Notes: generated by a model from the letters alone, not told the origin. DNA of 64,000 nt from an uncultured Saprospiraceae bacterium (GCA_937921525.1 CAKZUM010000021.1:1-64000), one strand, 5' to 3'. Numbered from the stretch's first letter, positions 34,163-44,413 are shown. Made by a program: numbers and translations.

Positions 34163-37100
34163 ATGCTTAATACGACTATTCGTTTTTTTCTGGAAAATAA
34201 GCTAGTAGCTTATCTATTAATAGCCCTATTTATTGGTTGGGGGTTGGTAACAGCCCCTTTTGATTTTGGTATTAATGATTTACCAAGAGACCCTGTATCT
34301 GTTGATGCAATACCAGATATTGGGGAAAATCAACAAATCGTTTTTACTAACTGGATGGGGCGGTCTCCACAAGATGTAGAAGACCAAATTACTTATCCAT
34401 TAACATCTGCCTTACTAGGCATTCCAGGTGTAAAAAGTGTTCGAAGTAATTCTATGTTTGGCTTTTCTAGTGTCTATCTCATTTTTAATGATGACGTAGA
34501 ATTTTATTGGAGTCGAAGTCGAATTTTAGAAAAACTAAACTCCCTTCCTGCCAACACTTTGCCTGATGGGGTACAACCAGCACTGGGGCCTGATGCGACC
34601 GCACTTGGTCAAATTTATTGGTACACCTTAGAAGGGCATGACTCCGAAGGGAATCCAACGGGTGGTTGGAATTTACATGAACTTCGTACCATTCAAGATT
34701 TTTATGTACGTTATGGGCTTTCTTCTGCGGAAGGTGTAGCCGAAGTTGCCTCTATCGGTGGGTATGTCAAAGAATACCAAGTAGATGTTGACCCCGAAGC
34801 AATGAAAGTAAATAACATTACTTTGGAGCAAGTAATGAAAGCCATTAAAAGTAGTAATATTGATGTAGGTGCACAAACCATTGAAATTAATCTAGCAGAG
34901 TATTTTGTTCGAGGCTTAGGTTATGTTAAGAACATTGAGGACATAGAAAAGAGTGTTGTTAAAGTAAAAAACAATGTGCCTGTACGTATCGGAGACATTG
35001 CTAGAGTATCCATTGCTCCAGCTACTCGCAGAGGTATTTTGGATAAATCGGGGGCAGAAGCAGTCGGTGGAGTAGTGGTTGCCCGTTATGGCGCAAATCC
35101 TTTAGAAGTTATTCAAAATGTCAAAGCTAAAATTGAAGAATTAGCACCAGGGCTAGCCACGAAAACCTTAGCAGATGGTACGGTGTCTCAAGTAACGATT
35201 GTGCCTTTTTATGATAGAACCCAGCTAATTAATGAAACCATTGGTACGCTACAAGAGGCTTTGACCTTAGAAATTTTGATTACGATTATCGTAGTCATTC
35301 TAATGTTATTAAATTTAAAGTCTTCACTCTTAGTAGCAGGAACTTTGCCGATTGCGGTGTTGATGTGCTTTATCGCTATGAAATACTTTGGGGTAGATGC
35401 CAATATTGTCGCACTTTCGGGTATTGCGATTGCGATTGGTACGATGGTAGATATGGGGATTGTATTGACAGAAAGTATGGTGAATCGAATAAAAGAGGCG
35501 CCTCCCGAAGAAGACTTATTGGAAAGTATTTATGAAGCAACCACAGAAGTAGCAGGTGCGGTCATTACTGCAGTAGCAACGACCGTTATCAGTTTTATCC
35601 CTGTGTTTACAATGGAAGCTGCCGAGGGTAAACTATTTAAGCCTTTAGCTTATACCAAGAGTTTTGCTTTAATAGCCTCTATTATAGTAGCCATTACTAT
35701 AATTCCACCATTGGCACATAGTCTTTTTTCTATCAAATCTGGTAAAAAATTAGTAGCTACTATTGGAAATTTTTTAGCATTGATTGCGGGTTTAGTTATT
35801 GCCTATTTATACAACCCTTTTTTGGGAAGTATTCTAGCGGTAATTGGTTTGTCTGGTTTATTAAACTTATTGGTACAACAATATAGTTCGGAAAGAAATT
35901 CAACGATTCTTTCTTGGATAACCAATATTATTTATGCTTTGCTAGTCGCTTGGTTATTAGCAACCGTTTGGATGCCATTAGGCGTGAATAAAAGTAACCT
36001 AACAAACTTCTTTTTTATAGTGGTTTTAGCAGGTGGATTGATTGGATTCTTTTATATCATCATCTATTTCTACGAAAGTATTCTTCGATTCCTACTGCGT
36101 TTTAAAATCCTCTTTTTATTAGTAGTGGGTTTTATCGTTTTTCAAGGACTTTTGGTATTCCAACAAACGGGAGAAGAGTTTATGCCTTCCTTGGACGAAG
36201 GGTCTTTTTTATTGATGCCGACTTCAATGCCGCATTCTGGTATGCAGGAAAATATTAAGAACCTGCGTGTTTTAGATATGGCAGTTACGGCTATTCCAGA
36301 AGTCGAGACGGTGGTTGGTAAAGCGGGTAGAGTTAATAGTCCATTAGACCCTGCCCCAATGTCGATGTATGAAAATGTGATTTTGTACAAATCAGAATAT
36401 AAGACGGATGAAAATGGCCACCGTACCCGATTTAGATACGAAAGCGGAGAATACGTCAGAGATGATGCAGGCGAATTGATACCCGATGACAATGGACGTT
36501 ACTTTCGTCAATGGCGAGATGAAATCAAAAGTCCCGATGATATTTGGAATGAAATTGTAAAAGTGACTAAAGTTCCAGGGGTTACTTCTGCACCCAAATT
36601 ACAACCAATTGAAACTCGTTTGGTGATGTTGCAAACAGGAATGAGAGCACCAATGGGGATAAAAGTTCGAGGTACAGATTTGGCAGCTATTGAAGCCTTT
36701 GGTTTAGAATTGGAACAATATCTCAAGGAGGTAGACGGTGTGAAAGATGCGGCTGTTTTTGCGGACCGTATTGTGGGCAAGCCTTATTTATTAATGGACA
36801 TTGACCGAGATGCGATTAGTCGTTACGGTTTAACTATCGAAAGAGTACAGCAACATATTCAAGCAGCAGTAGGTGGTATGAATATGACTAGTACAGTAGA
36901 AGGGCGAGAACGATATGCTATTCGTATTCGCTACCCCAGAGAATTGAGAAATAATCCAGAAGTTTTAAAACGAATTTATATACCTACCGAAACAGGGCAA
37001 CAAATTCCACTAGGTGATTTGGTGAATATCCGCTACGAACAGGGCGCACAAGCTATTAAAAGTGAAGATGGCTTTTTGATTGGCTATGTTTTGTTTGATA

Positions 37101-39082
37101 GAGAAAAGGGGTATTCAGAAGTCGAGGTGGTGAATAAGGCTCAAAACTATCTGAAAGAACAAATAAGTAATGGTAGTTTAGAAGTACCTGTAGGTATAAA
37201 TTATCGCTTCGCAGGAAATTATGAGCAACAAGTTAGAGCAAGCAAAAGGCTAAGTTTAGTGGTGCCGATTGCTTTAGCCATTATTTTCCTCATCCTTTAT
37301 TTCCAATTCAAGTCCATTACCATTTCTGCTATGGTTTTTACAGGAGTATTTATTGCCTTTTCGGGTGGGTTCATTATGATTGGTTTATACGATACGGATT
37401 GGTTCTTGAATTTTAATTTCTTTGGAACAAATATTCGAGATTTATTCCAAATTAGAACCATTAATCTAAGTGTCGCTGTTTGGGTAGGTTTTCTTGCGCT
37501 CTTCGGCATTGCTACTGATGATGGGGTTTTGGTCGCCACTTTTTTACAAGACAGTTTCAAAAGAAATAAACCCAATTCTATTGCAGGTATTCGGGATGCA
37601 GTCGTGGAAGGAGGATTAAGAAGGGTTCGCCCTGCAATGATGACGACGGCAACAACTATTTTAGCTTTATTGCCAGTTTTGACTTCTACAGGTAGAGGGT
37701 CCGATATAATGTTGCCGATGGCAATTCCTTCTTTTGGAGGTATGACTTTGCAGATGATAACAATGTTTACTGTACCCGTTTTATATTCCCTCTGGCAAGA
37801 ATGGGAGTTACGAATTAACAATCAATTTGGAGATAAGACCAAATCAATGAAAGTCCTTACTATAGCAATACTATTCTTTACTGCTGGTATAACGAGTGTT
37901 AGCGCACAATCGCCAGAAAGTTTAATAGAAACAGCAGTAGCTAATAATCTAGAATTAAAAATATTAGAAAAAGAATATTTAACTGCTTTAGAAAAAGCAC
38001 CACAAGTTAGCCAATTGCCTGACCCAGAAGTAGGACTTGGAGCTTTTCCTTTACCCGTAGAAACTCGATTAGGTCCACAAATTATCAGAATCGGTGCGAC
38101 ACAAATGTTGCCTTGGAAGGGAATACTAGATAGCAAAAAAGAATTGGAATTGGCGAAAGCTAAGACCTTATACGAACGAATTGGTGCTAGTACGTTGGAT
38201 TTGTCCTACCAAATCAAACAAGCTTGGTATAGCTTATATGAAATCGAACAAAGCCAAGCTATCATCCAACAGAATTTAGGCATTCTAGAATCATTAGACC
38301 GATTGGCACTAGCTAAGATAGAAAGTGGCAAAGCTACAGGCGCAGATGTATTGAGGGTACAGCTCAAAATAGAAGAATTGAAACAAGAATTAGCGATACT
38401 AGAAACAGCTAAAGCAAAACCAATTTCGACGATTAATCAATTACTAAATCGGGATTTAGTAACACCCATTACCATCACTGATAGTCTATCTTTTGCTCAA
38501 TTACCTTTTCAAAAAGATTCTTTAGCAACCAATATTAGAACTACTCATCCAATGATTAGGATGTTTGCCTTACAACAGGAAGTCGCACAAAAAGCTTTGG
38601 AATTGAACAAACTCGATGGTAAGCCTTCCTTTGGAGTGGGTTTAGATTATATCATGGTCAATAAAAGAGGCGATACAGACCCTGCTAAAAATGGTAGAGA
38701 TATTGTCCAGTTAAGAGGGTCTGTGAAAATCCCTCTTTTTCGAAAGAAATATGAGGCTAAAGAAAGAGAACAAGAGCTAGTGATTGCCACTTTAGAAGAT
38801 AAAAAAGAAGATTTGGTGAGTCGGTTTATGGCAATGATTGATAAAGCCTATACCGATTATGAAATAGCTCAGTTAAGAGCCAATTTATACGAAAAGCAAA
38901 TCACCATTACTCAATCTGCGATTAATATTTTAGAATCCAATTATAGTGCAAAAGGGATTGGTTTTGACGAATTACTACGATTAGAAAAAGAATTGATTGA
39001 TTATGATTTGAAAATATTAAAAGCGATTGTACAAAGTCATCAAGCGAAAATCAGCATTGAAAAATACCTTCTTAATTATTAG
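34163..39082 (+). CDS. cusA: CusA-type copper efflux RND pump fused to TolC-like factor
   Basis: The first ~1,225 residues are a heavy-metal RND transporter. Markers are FFLENKLVAYLL at the first helix, GRSPQDVEDQITYPL, IAIGTMVDMGIVLTES (the proton-relay Asp in helix 4), RLVMLQTGMRAPMGIKVRG (Met-containing cleft strand as in CusA) and LFGIATDDGVLVATF. An insert of about 120 residues after helix 6 adds extra membrane helices. From about residue 1230, MKVLTIAILFFTAGITSVSAQ reads as a signal peptide, followed by about 400 residues of TolC/CusC-type outer-membrane factor (LIETAVANNLELKI, YEIAQLRANLYEKQITI). The fusion implies processing by signal peptidase after export. The pump exports Cu(I)/Ag(I) from periplasm or cytosol to the outside. 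Confidence 0.88.
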   Translation: MLNTTIRFFLENKLVAYLLIALFIGWGLVTAPFDFGINDLPRDPVSVDAIPDIGENQQIVFTNWMGRSPQDVEDQITYPLTSALLGIPGVKSVRSNSMFGFSSVYLIFNDDVEFYWSRSRILEKLNSLPANTLPDGVQPALGPDATALGQIYWYTLEGHDSEGNPTGGWNLHELRTIQDFYVRYGLSSAEGVAEVASIGGYVKEYQVDVDPEAMKVNNITLEQVMKAIKSSNIDVGAQTIEINLAEYFVRGLGYVKNIEDIEKSVVKVKNNVPVRIGDIARVSIAPATRRGILDKSGAEAVGGVVVARYGANPLEVIQNVKAKIEELAPGLATKTLADGTVSQVTIVPFYDRTQLINETIGTLQEALTLEILITIIVVILMLLNLKSSLLVAGTLPIAVLMCFIAMKYFGVDANIVALSGIAIAIGTMVDMGIVLTESMVNRIKEAPPEEDLLESIYEATTEVAGAVITAVATTVISFIPVFTMEAAEGKLFKPLAYTKSFALIASIIVAITIIPPLAHSLFSIKSGKKLVATIGNFLALIAGLVIAYLYNPFLGSILAVIGLSGLLNLLVQQYSSERNSTILSWITNIIYALLVAWLLATVWMPLGVNKSNLTNFFFIVVLAGGLIGFFYIIIYFYESILRFLLRFKILFLLVVGFIVFQGLLVFQQTGEEFMPSLDEGSFLLMPTSMPHSGMQENIKNLRVLDMAVTAIPEVETVVGKAGRVNSPLDPAPMSMYENVILYKSEYKTDENGHRTRFRYESGEYVRDDAGELIPDDNGRYFRQWRDEIKSPDDIWNEIVKVTKVPGVTSAPKLQPIETRLVMLQTGMRAPMGIKVRGTDLAAIEAFGLELEQYLKEVDGVKDAAVFADRIVGKPYLLMDIDRDAISRYGLTIERVQQHIQAAVGGMNMTSTVEGRERYAIRIRYPRELRNNPEVLKRIYIPTETGQQIPLGDLVNIRYEQGAQAIKSEDGFLIGYVLFDREKGYSEVEVVNKAQNYLKEQISNGSLEVPVGINYRFAGNYEQQVRASKRLSLVVPIALAIIFLILYFQFKSITISAMVFTGVFIAFSGGFIMIGLYDTDWFLNFNFFGTNIRDLFQIRTINLSVAVWVGFLALFGIATDDGVLVATFLQDSFKRNKPNSIAGIRDAVVEGGLRRVRPAMMTTATTILALLPVLTSTGRGSDIMLPMAIPSFGGMTLQMITMFTVPVLYSLWQEWELRINNQFGDKTKSMKVLTIAILFFTAGITSVSAQSPESLIETAVANNLELKILEKEYLTALEKAPQVSQLPDPEVGLGAFPLPVETRLGPQIIRIGATQMLPWKGILDSKKELELAKAKTLYERIGASTLDLSYQIKQAWYSLYEIEQSQAIIQQNLGILESLDRLALAKIESGKATGADVLRVQLKIEELKQELAILETAKAKPISTINQLLNRDLVTPITITDSLSFAQLPFQKDSLATNIRTTHPMIRMFALQQEVAQKALELNKLDGKPSFGVGLDYIMVNKRGDTDPAKNGRDIVQLRGSVKIPLFRKKYEAKEREQELVIATLEDKKEDLVSRFMAMIDKAYTDYEIAQLRANLYEKQITITQSAINILESNYSAKGIGFDELLRLEKELIDYDLKILKAIVQSHQAKISIEKYLLNY

Positions 39083-39189
39083 TAATCAGACGCATAATCT
39101 TAGACATGTCTAGTATTTGATGATAGACAGAAAACTATATTTTTTTGTCTTTTGTCTTTTGACTTTTTGACTTCAAAAAAAAGTAGCAT

Positions 39190-40965
39190 ATGAAAAATAA
39201 TATTAAAAATATCCTCTCTTCTCTTATTACTCTTGGCATTGGTTTATTAGCAGGTTATTTTCTTTTTGGTAATAAAATGGCACCAGCTATGCCAACGGAC
39301 AATCACGACCACGAAGCACATGCAGTGCAGACCGCTAGTCCAGCTGCCGTCGCCGAAGTATGGATTTGTTCTATGCACCCTCAAGTTCGGCAAGATGAAT
39401 TTGGTATTTGTCCCATCTGTGAAATGGATTTGATACCCGCAGGAAGTAACCAATCCGATGACCCTTTAGTACTTCAGATGACGGAATCTGCTGTAAAATT
39501 ATCTAATATAGAAACAACTATTATTGGAACAACTGCAGCAGGACAAGCTAATAATCCTATTAGATTATCAGGAAAAGTACAAGCAGATGAACGATTAGCA
39601 TCCAGCCAAGTGGCACATGTACCTGGGCGTATTGAAAAACTGTATGTCACTTTTACAGGAGAACAAGTTCGTAAAGGGCAAAAACTAGCAGATATTTATT
39701 CTCCTGATTTAATAACTGCTCAACGAGAATTGTTAGAAGCCAGTAAAATCCAATCCCTTAATCCTGGATTATTAGAAGCGGCACGTAATAAATTGCGCTT
39801 TTGGAAAATTGGCGCAGCCACCATTCAATCCATTGAAGAAACAGGAAATATTCAAGAAGTTTTTTCGATTTATGCGCAAGATTCTGGAATCGTTACCAAT
39901 AGAAGAGTTTCGGTTGGTGATTATTTAAAGCAAGGAGAACCCCTTTTTGATTTAATGAGTCTTCGTAAAGTTTGGGTACTTTTTGATGCTTACGAAGCGC
40001 ATTTGGCGAATATCAAAGTAGGTAGCACTATTGAATTTACAGCTGCAGCTATTCCTAATAAAACTTTTAAAACCCGCATTACTTTTATTGACCCTATTAT
40101 CAACCCCTCAACTAGAGTAACTGCTTTAAGAACAGAAGTTAGTAATACGAATGGTTTGCTGAAACCAGAGATGTTTGTCAATGGCACATTGCAAAATAAA
40201 ATGGCATCAAAGAGTCAACTAACTGTTCCTCGGTCTGCTGTATTATGGACAGGTACTCGCTCTGTAGTATATACCAAAGTCCCTGATATGGAAATTCCCT
40301 CTTTCAAGTTTAAAGAAGTAGAATTGGGAGATGCTCTAGGCGATAATTACCAAGTGGTCAAGGGACTAGAAGCAGGAGAAGAAGTAGTCACTTATGGTAG
40401 TTTCACTATTGATGCAGCTGCACAATTGAATAATCAGGCAAGTATGATGAACAGAAATGTAACCCAAAAGAAGGAAGCAAATCGTGGTGTTCCCAATTTC
40501 CAAGCAGCAACGCCTGTTGAGTTTAAAAAACAATTGAATGACTTAGCAAATGAGTACATCAACTTGAAGGATGCCTTCGTCGCTACCGATGCTACTACCG
40601 CTGCGACAGCAGCCCAAAAAGTAGTCACTCAATTGGAAAAAGTAGATATGAGTTTAGTCAAAGGAGATGCCCATATTTATTGGATGGAACAATTGAATGC
40701 GCTACAAGCACATAGTACTAAAATCACTAAAATGGAGGAGGTAGAAGCGCAGCGAAAGCAATTTGGTTTCTTATCAGATGCTTTAATTAATTCCATTGAA
40801 GCATTTGGTACAGATGGGGAAGCCTTATATGTACAGCATTGCCCGATGGCTTTTAATAACCAAGGTGGCGATTGGCTATCCAACGAGGAAGGCATTAGGA
40901 ATCCTTATTTCGGAGATAAAATGATGAAGTGTGGCTTGGTGAAGAAAGAGTTTGCTGGTCAGTAG
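39190..40965 (+). CDS. cusB: CusB-type membrane-fusion protein with metal-binding and DUF3347 domains
   Basis: After an N-terminal anchor (about 7-24, followed by a His-rich segment), residues 55-85 form a heavy-metal-binding domain: WICSMHPQVRQDEFGICPICEMDL with paired Cys (given by its ends). An HlyD-like barrel-sandwich and beta-barrel region follows (IRLSGKVQADERL, ALGDNYQVVKGLEAGEEVV). The C-terminal ~170 residues are a DUF3347 domain (LNDLANEYINLKDAF, YVQHCPMAFNNQGGDW, MMKCGLVKKEF) with Cys, His and Met ligands. It connects CusA with the outer-membrane factor and may hand copper to it. Confidence 0.88.
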   Translation: MKNNIKNILSSLITLGIGLLAGYFLFGNKMAPAMPTDNHDHEAHAVQTASPAAVAEVWICSMHPQVRQDEFGICPICEMDLIPAGSNQSDDPLVLQMTESAVKLSNIETTIIGTTAAGQANNPIRLSGKVQADERLASSQVAHVPGRIEKLYVTFTGEQVRKGQKLADIYSPDLITAQRELLEASKIQSLNPGLLEAARNKLRFWKIGAATIQSIEETGNIQEVFSIYAQDSGIVTNRRVSVGDYLKQGEPLFDLMSLRKVWVLFDAYEAHLANIKVGSTIEFTAAAIPNKTFKTRITFIDPIINPSTRVTALRTEVSNTNGLLKPEMFVNGTLQNKMASKSQLTVPRSAVLWTGTRSVVYTKVPDMEIPSFKFKEVELGDALGDNYQVVKGLEAGEEVVTYGSFTIDAAAQLNNQASMMNRNVTQKKEANRGVPNFQAATPVEFKKQLNDLANEYINLKDAFVATDATTAATAAQKVVTQLEKVDMSLVKGDAHIYWMEQLNALQAHSTKITKMEEVEAQRKQFGFLSDALINSIEAFGTDGEALYVQHCPMAFNNQGGDWLSNEEGIRNPYFGDKMMKCGLVKKEFAGQ

Positions 40966-41006
40966 CCTGGTCACAATTTAACTAAAAATACTAAAGACAT
41001 ATAAAC

Positions 41007-41540
41007 ATGAAATACCTAATTTTCCCATTATTTTTTTTAGTCTTAACCTGTAGTTGTCAAAATGACTCTAAAGGCAAAAAGAAGTCATTAAGCCCCCACG
41101 CAACAGCTATGGCTATGATTGGAGATGCCCATATCCATATTGATTATTCCTCACCAGGTGTAAGAGGACGCACCATTTTTGGAGAATTGATACCTTATGG
41201 AGAGTTATGGCGAGCAGGGGCGAATCAAGCCACTTCCATAGAAACCAATAAAGACCTTTTGATTAATGGTCAACCTTTAGCAGCTGGTAAATATGGCATA
41301 TTTGCTATTCCCAATAAGGATAACTGGACCTTGATAATCAATAAAAATTGGAACCAACATGGGACGGATAAATATGATGTGGTCGATGATGTTTTAAAAA
41401 TGGATGTACAAGTAGCTCCAACAGCAAAACTTCAAGAACATCTCGAATATCAGGTTATCAAAACAAACAACGAATCAGGTATCATTTCTTTAGCATGGGA
41501 GAATTCTAAAGTAGAACTCCCTTTCAAAGTAGCTAATTGA
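41007..41540 (+). CDS. DUF2911 lipoprotein
   Basis: A lipoprotein signal (FPLFFLVLTCSC) is followed by a DUF2911 domain: SSPGVRGRTIFGELIPYGELWRAGANQAT and FAIPNKDNWTLIINK-type strands (quoted in part). DUF2911 proteins are common in Bacteroidota with no known activity. Location between CusB and the copper oxidase suggests a periplasmic role in metal handling, which is inference. The stop overlaps the next frame's upstream codons, so co-transcription is likely. Confidence 0.8.
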   Translation: MKYLIFPLFFLVLTCSCQNDSKGKKKSLSPHATAMAMIGDAHIHIDYSSPGVRGRTIFGELIPYGELWRAGANQATSIETNKDLLINGQPLAAGKYGIFAIPNKDNWTLIINKNWNQHGTDKYDVVDDVLKMDVQVAPTAKLQEHLEYQVIKTNNESGIISLAWENSKVELPFKVAN

Positions 41541-41554
41541 TAAAATTCAAAACT

Positions 41555-44113
41555 ATGAAGTATTCAATCAGTATATTTTTACTACTCCTAAGTTGGAGTT
41601 TTCTAACAGCTCAAACTAGTCCTTCGATAGAAGGAAATGTAGATAATTTGCCCGTTCGGGAATATGAATTAACCATTGATGAAAAAATGGTCAATATCAC
41701 GGGTAAAGAAGTAATGGGGATGGCACTCAATGGCACTATCCCTGGACCAACTTTGCGATTTACAGAAGGTGAATATGCCAAAATTAAGGTAACGAATAAG
41801 ATGGACATGGAGACTTCTGTCCATTGGCATGGTTTGTTATTACCCAATTTTTACGATGGTGTTCCCTATTTGAATACACCGCCTATTCCAGCAGGCGAGT
41901 CTTTTACCTACGAATTTGCACTTAAACAATCGGGTACTTACTGGTATCATTCTCATACCATGTTTCAGGAACAATCGGGCGTTTATGGTTCTATTGTCAT
42001 TGAGCCTAAGGAACAATCATTAGACTATGATTCAGATTTGGTTATCGTTTTTTCAGATTGGACAAATGACAAGCCAATGAATGTCCTGCGAAATCTAAAA
42101 AGAGGAAATGAGTGGATGGGTATTAAAAAAGGAACAGCTACCCCCTTGAACCAAGTAATCGGAAGGGGCGCATTAGGTGCGCAAATCAATTTTTGGAAAC
42201 AGCGGATGGAAGGAGCAGATATTGCCGATGTTTATTATCCTGCTTTTCTCACCAATGGGGAAATCGCCCAAGAATACCCTGATTATGAAGGTGGAGAAAA
42301 AGTACGTGTTCGCTTTATTAATGCCGCAGCTTCTACCTATTTCTGGCTAACATTTGGTGGCGAAGACCCGTTCTTGGTTGCTAGTGATGGTTTAGATGTA
42401 GTTCCTGTTCAAAAAAATAAAGTACTCTTTGCTATTGCCGAGACTTATGATTTTATAGTCACTATTCCTTCCGATGGAAAATTAGAAATAAGGGCAACGG
42501 CACAAGATGGTTCGGGGCAAACTTCCGCTTTTCTTGGAAATGGTTCGATACTATCTGCACCTACTATTCCAAGACCTGATAAGATTGGGATGATGAAGTC
42601 AATGGCTAAGATGAAGATGAAAATGGGTGCACCTGCTTTAAAATCAAATCCAAAAAAAGATGGACGCTTTGCCATGAAAAAGAAATATGGGATGCAAATG
42701 GATAATATGGATATGGGGGGAATGAAAGGTATGAAGCATGGAAAGATGAAAGAACATAAAGAGGGAATGAGTCACGATAAAATGGATATGCAAAAAGACA
42801 CCCTGCCAATGGGTAAAATGAAAATGGAGGATGGAATGGATATGGGCAGTATGAAAGAGATGAGTCACGATAAAATAGATATGCAAAAAGACACCCTGCC
42901 AATGGATAAAATAAAAATGGAGGATGGAATGGATATGGGCAGTATGAAAGAGATGAATCACGATAAAATGGACATGCAAAAAGACACCCTGCCAATGGGT
43001 AAAATGAAGAAGGACAAAGAAATGGATAAGAGGGAGAATAAAGAGATGAACCATGATAATATGGATATGGGAAAGAGTGATAGCAAAATGTCAGGCAGGA
43101 GTATGGGAACAGCGTATAATTACGATTTTCTAAAATCTCCACAAAAAACCACTTATGCCAAGGATGTTCCTGTTAAAGAAATTTTACTCAACCTAACGGG
43201 TAATATGAATCGCTATATATGGAGCATGAACGGTGTTCCATTATCAGAAACGGACCGTATTAAAATCAAAGAAGGAGAAGTGACTCGCCTCCGAATGAAT
43301 AACCTAACCATGATGCACCACCCAATGCACCTACATGGACATTTCTTTAGAGTTATCAACGAAAATGGAGCATATTCACCACTAAAGCATACCGTTAATG
43401 TACCACCAATGGAGGAAGTGACTATAGAATTTTATGGAAATGAATATGGCGACTGGATTTTTCATTGCCATATTTTGTATCACATGATGTCTGGAATGAC
43501 CAGAATTTTTAGCTACGACACGCCAATTGATAAGCGCATGACTGCCTTTCCTCAATCTAAATTGGTTCACGAAACAAACCTCTTTTATACATGGGGATTG
43601 ATAGACGTCGCCTCTCAAATGACCGCTATAAATCTGGTTTCTTCTAATATCCGAAATCAATTTAACCTAAGCGCAGAGTTTGGTTATAATAAAAACTTAG
43701 AGGCAGAATTTACTTACGAACGCTATATCTACGATTACGCTAGGGTTTTCGGTGGAATAAACGTAGAGAATACCATTCCTGAAAAGTTAGATGATTTAGA
43801 AGTAACCGCCGTTGTAGGGATGCGATTTTTAACACCTTACTTGTTTGACCTCGATGTCAGGATTGATAATAAACTACGTCCTCGGATTGGGATTGGTAGA
43901 AGTGTGATGCTTTTTCCAAGGTTTTCAATTTTTGGTTATTATGAATATCAGGCTGATTTTGGAGCTGTCAATACTTTAGAAAATGAGCAAAATTTCAATA
44001 AAGAAATTGTATGGAATACAGGTGTAGAATACTTGCTTTCTAAAAATTTTTCATTGACAGGAAGTTACGATAATCGCTTTGGTGGAGGTGGCGGGTTAAG
44101 TATTCGGTTTTAG
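41555..44113 (+). CDS. multicopper oxidase fused to Met-rich linker and beta-barrel domain
   Basis: The ATG at 41555 (MKYSISIFLLL) gives a clean signal peptide; the longer frame uses TTG at 41537. Copper ligands appear in order: HWHG near residue 90, YWYHSH near 131, HPMHLHGHFF near 588 and HCHILYHMMSGM near 636 with the axial Met. About 165 residues (345-510) between cupredoxin domains 2 and 3 are extremely rich in Met, His, Asp and Lys and contain a 31-residue repeat. After the oxidase, about 170 residues form a barrel-like domain (NLFYTWGLIDVASQM to SIRF) that resembles CopB/outer-membrane proteins and ends in Phe. It should oxidise Cu(I) to the less toxic Cu(II); the barrel may anchor it. 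Confidence 0.85.
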   Translation: MKYSISIFLLLLSWSFLTAQTSPSIEGNVDNLPVREYELTIDEKMVNITGKEVMGMALNGTIPGPTLRFTEGEYAKIKVTNKMDMETSVHWHGLLLPNFYDGVPYLNTPPIPAGESFTYEFALKQSGTYWYHSHTMFQEQSGVYGSIVIEPKEQSLDYDSDLVIVFSDWTNDKPMNVLRNLKRGNEWMGIKKGTATPLNQVIGRGALGAQINFWKQRMEGADIADVYYPAFLTNGEIAQEYPDYEGGEKVRVRFINAAASTYFWLTFGGEDPFLVASDGLDVVPVQKNKVLFAIAETYDFIVTIPSDGKLEIRATAQDGSGQTSAFLGNGSILSAPTIPRPDKIGMMKSMAKMKMKMGAPALKSNPKKDGRFAMKKKYGMQMDNMDMGGMKGMKHGKMKEHKEGMSHDKMDMQKDTLPMGKMKMEDGMDMGSMKEMSHDKIDMQKDTLPMDKIKMEDGMDMGSMKEMNHDKMDMQKDTLPMGKMKKDKEMDKRENKEMNHDNMDMGKSDSKMSGRSMGTAYNYDFLKSPQKTTYAKDVPVKEILLNLTGNMNRYIWSMNGVPLSETDRIKIKEGEVTRLRMNNLTMMHHPMHLHGHFFRVINENGAYSPLKHTVNVPPMEEVTIEFYGNEYGDWIFHCHILYHMMSGMTRIFSYDTPIDKRMTAFPQSKLVHETNLFYTWGLIDVASQMTAINLVSSNIRNQFNLSAEFGYNKNLEAEFTYERYIYDYARVFGGINVENTIPEKLDDLEVTAVVGMRFLTPYLFDLDVRIDNKLRPRIGIGRSVMLFPRFSIFGYYEYQADFGAVNTLENEQNFNKEIVWNTGVEYLLSKNFSLTGSYDNRFGGGGGLSIRF
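42767..43030 (+). repeat. 93-bp in-frame tandem repeat in the copper oxidase
   Basis: Units begin at 42767, 42860 and 42953, each 93 bp (31 codons), the last incomplete. Each unit encodes HDKxDMQKDTLPM followed by KMEDGMDMGSMKEM. Unit 3 differs more. The repeat adds Met and His residues in multiples and is likely to vary in copy number. Confidence 0.85.
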
Positions 44114-44413
44114 ATATAACACTTTTAGTATGACTACTAAGGATGATATAATTACTACAGGATTAATTGTGAGTACAACTTTTAGTTGTTATTCAATTAA
44201 GTATTGAATAGAATATAAAGAAAGATAGCTGCAATTGAGAGAATCTGGCTATTGAAGGAAGTTATATTGACTCATAATTAGTCCCTTAGTAATAATTGAA
44301 GACAGAAAATACTGCTATTAAAAGGATTAAAAACCTTCAAAAAAATCTAATCATTTTATTAATTGTAGGTCTCTTTATAGGCCTACTAATTTCAACGCTT
44401 TAAAAATTTAAAA
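44114..44413. other. 300-base gap with a small membrane-protein ORF
   Basis: The gap between the oxidase and the HMA gene has no promoter consensus visible to me. It contains a 35-codon TTG-initiated frame at 44296-44403 described separately. Confidence 0.45.
44296..44403 (+). CDS. possible 35-residue membrane peptide
   Basis: A TTG start at 44296 follows three stop codons in frame and leads to a basic N-terminal part (KTENTAIKRIKNLQKN) and one hydrophobic helix (LIILLIVGLFIGLLIS). It ends 10 bases before the HMA gene. The charge/helix pattern looks like a real single-pass peptide, but the start is weak and no homologue was recognised. Confidence 0.35.
   Translation: MKTENTAIKRIKNLQKNLIILLIVGLFIGLLISTL

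Noticed and set aside
37297-38136. Antisense frames of 100-174 residues within cusA
   Set aside because: They are shadows of the long, strongly conserved CusA-TolC frame.
42606-43142. Antisense Pro/Tyr/Ser-rich and His-rich frames over the Met-rich insert
   Set aside because: They arise from the repeat on the opposite strand; the forward oxidase is clearly real and intact.
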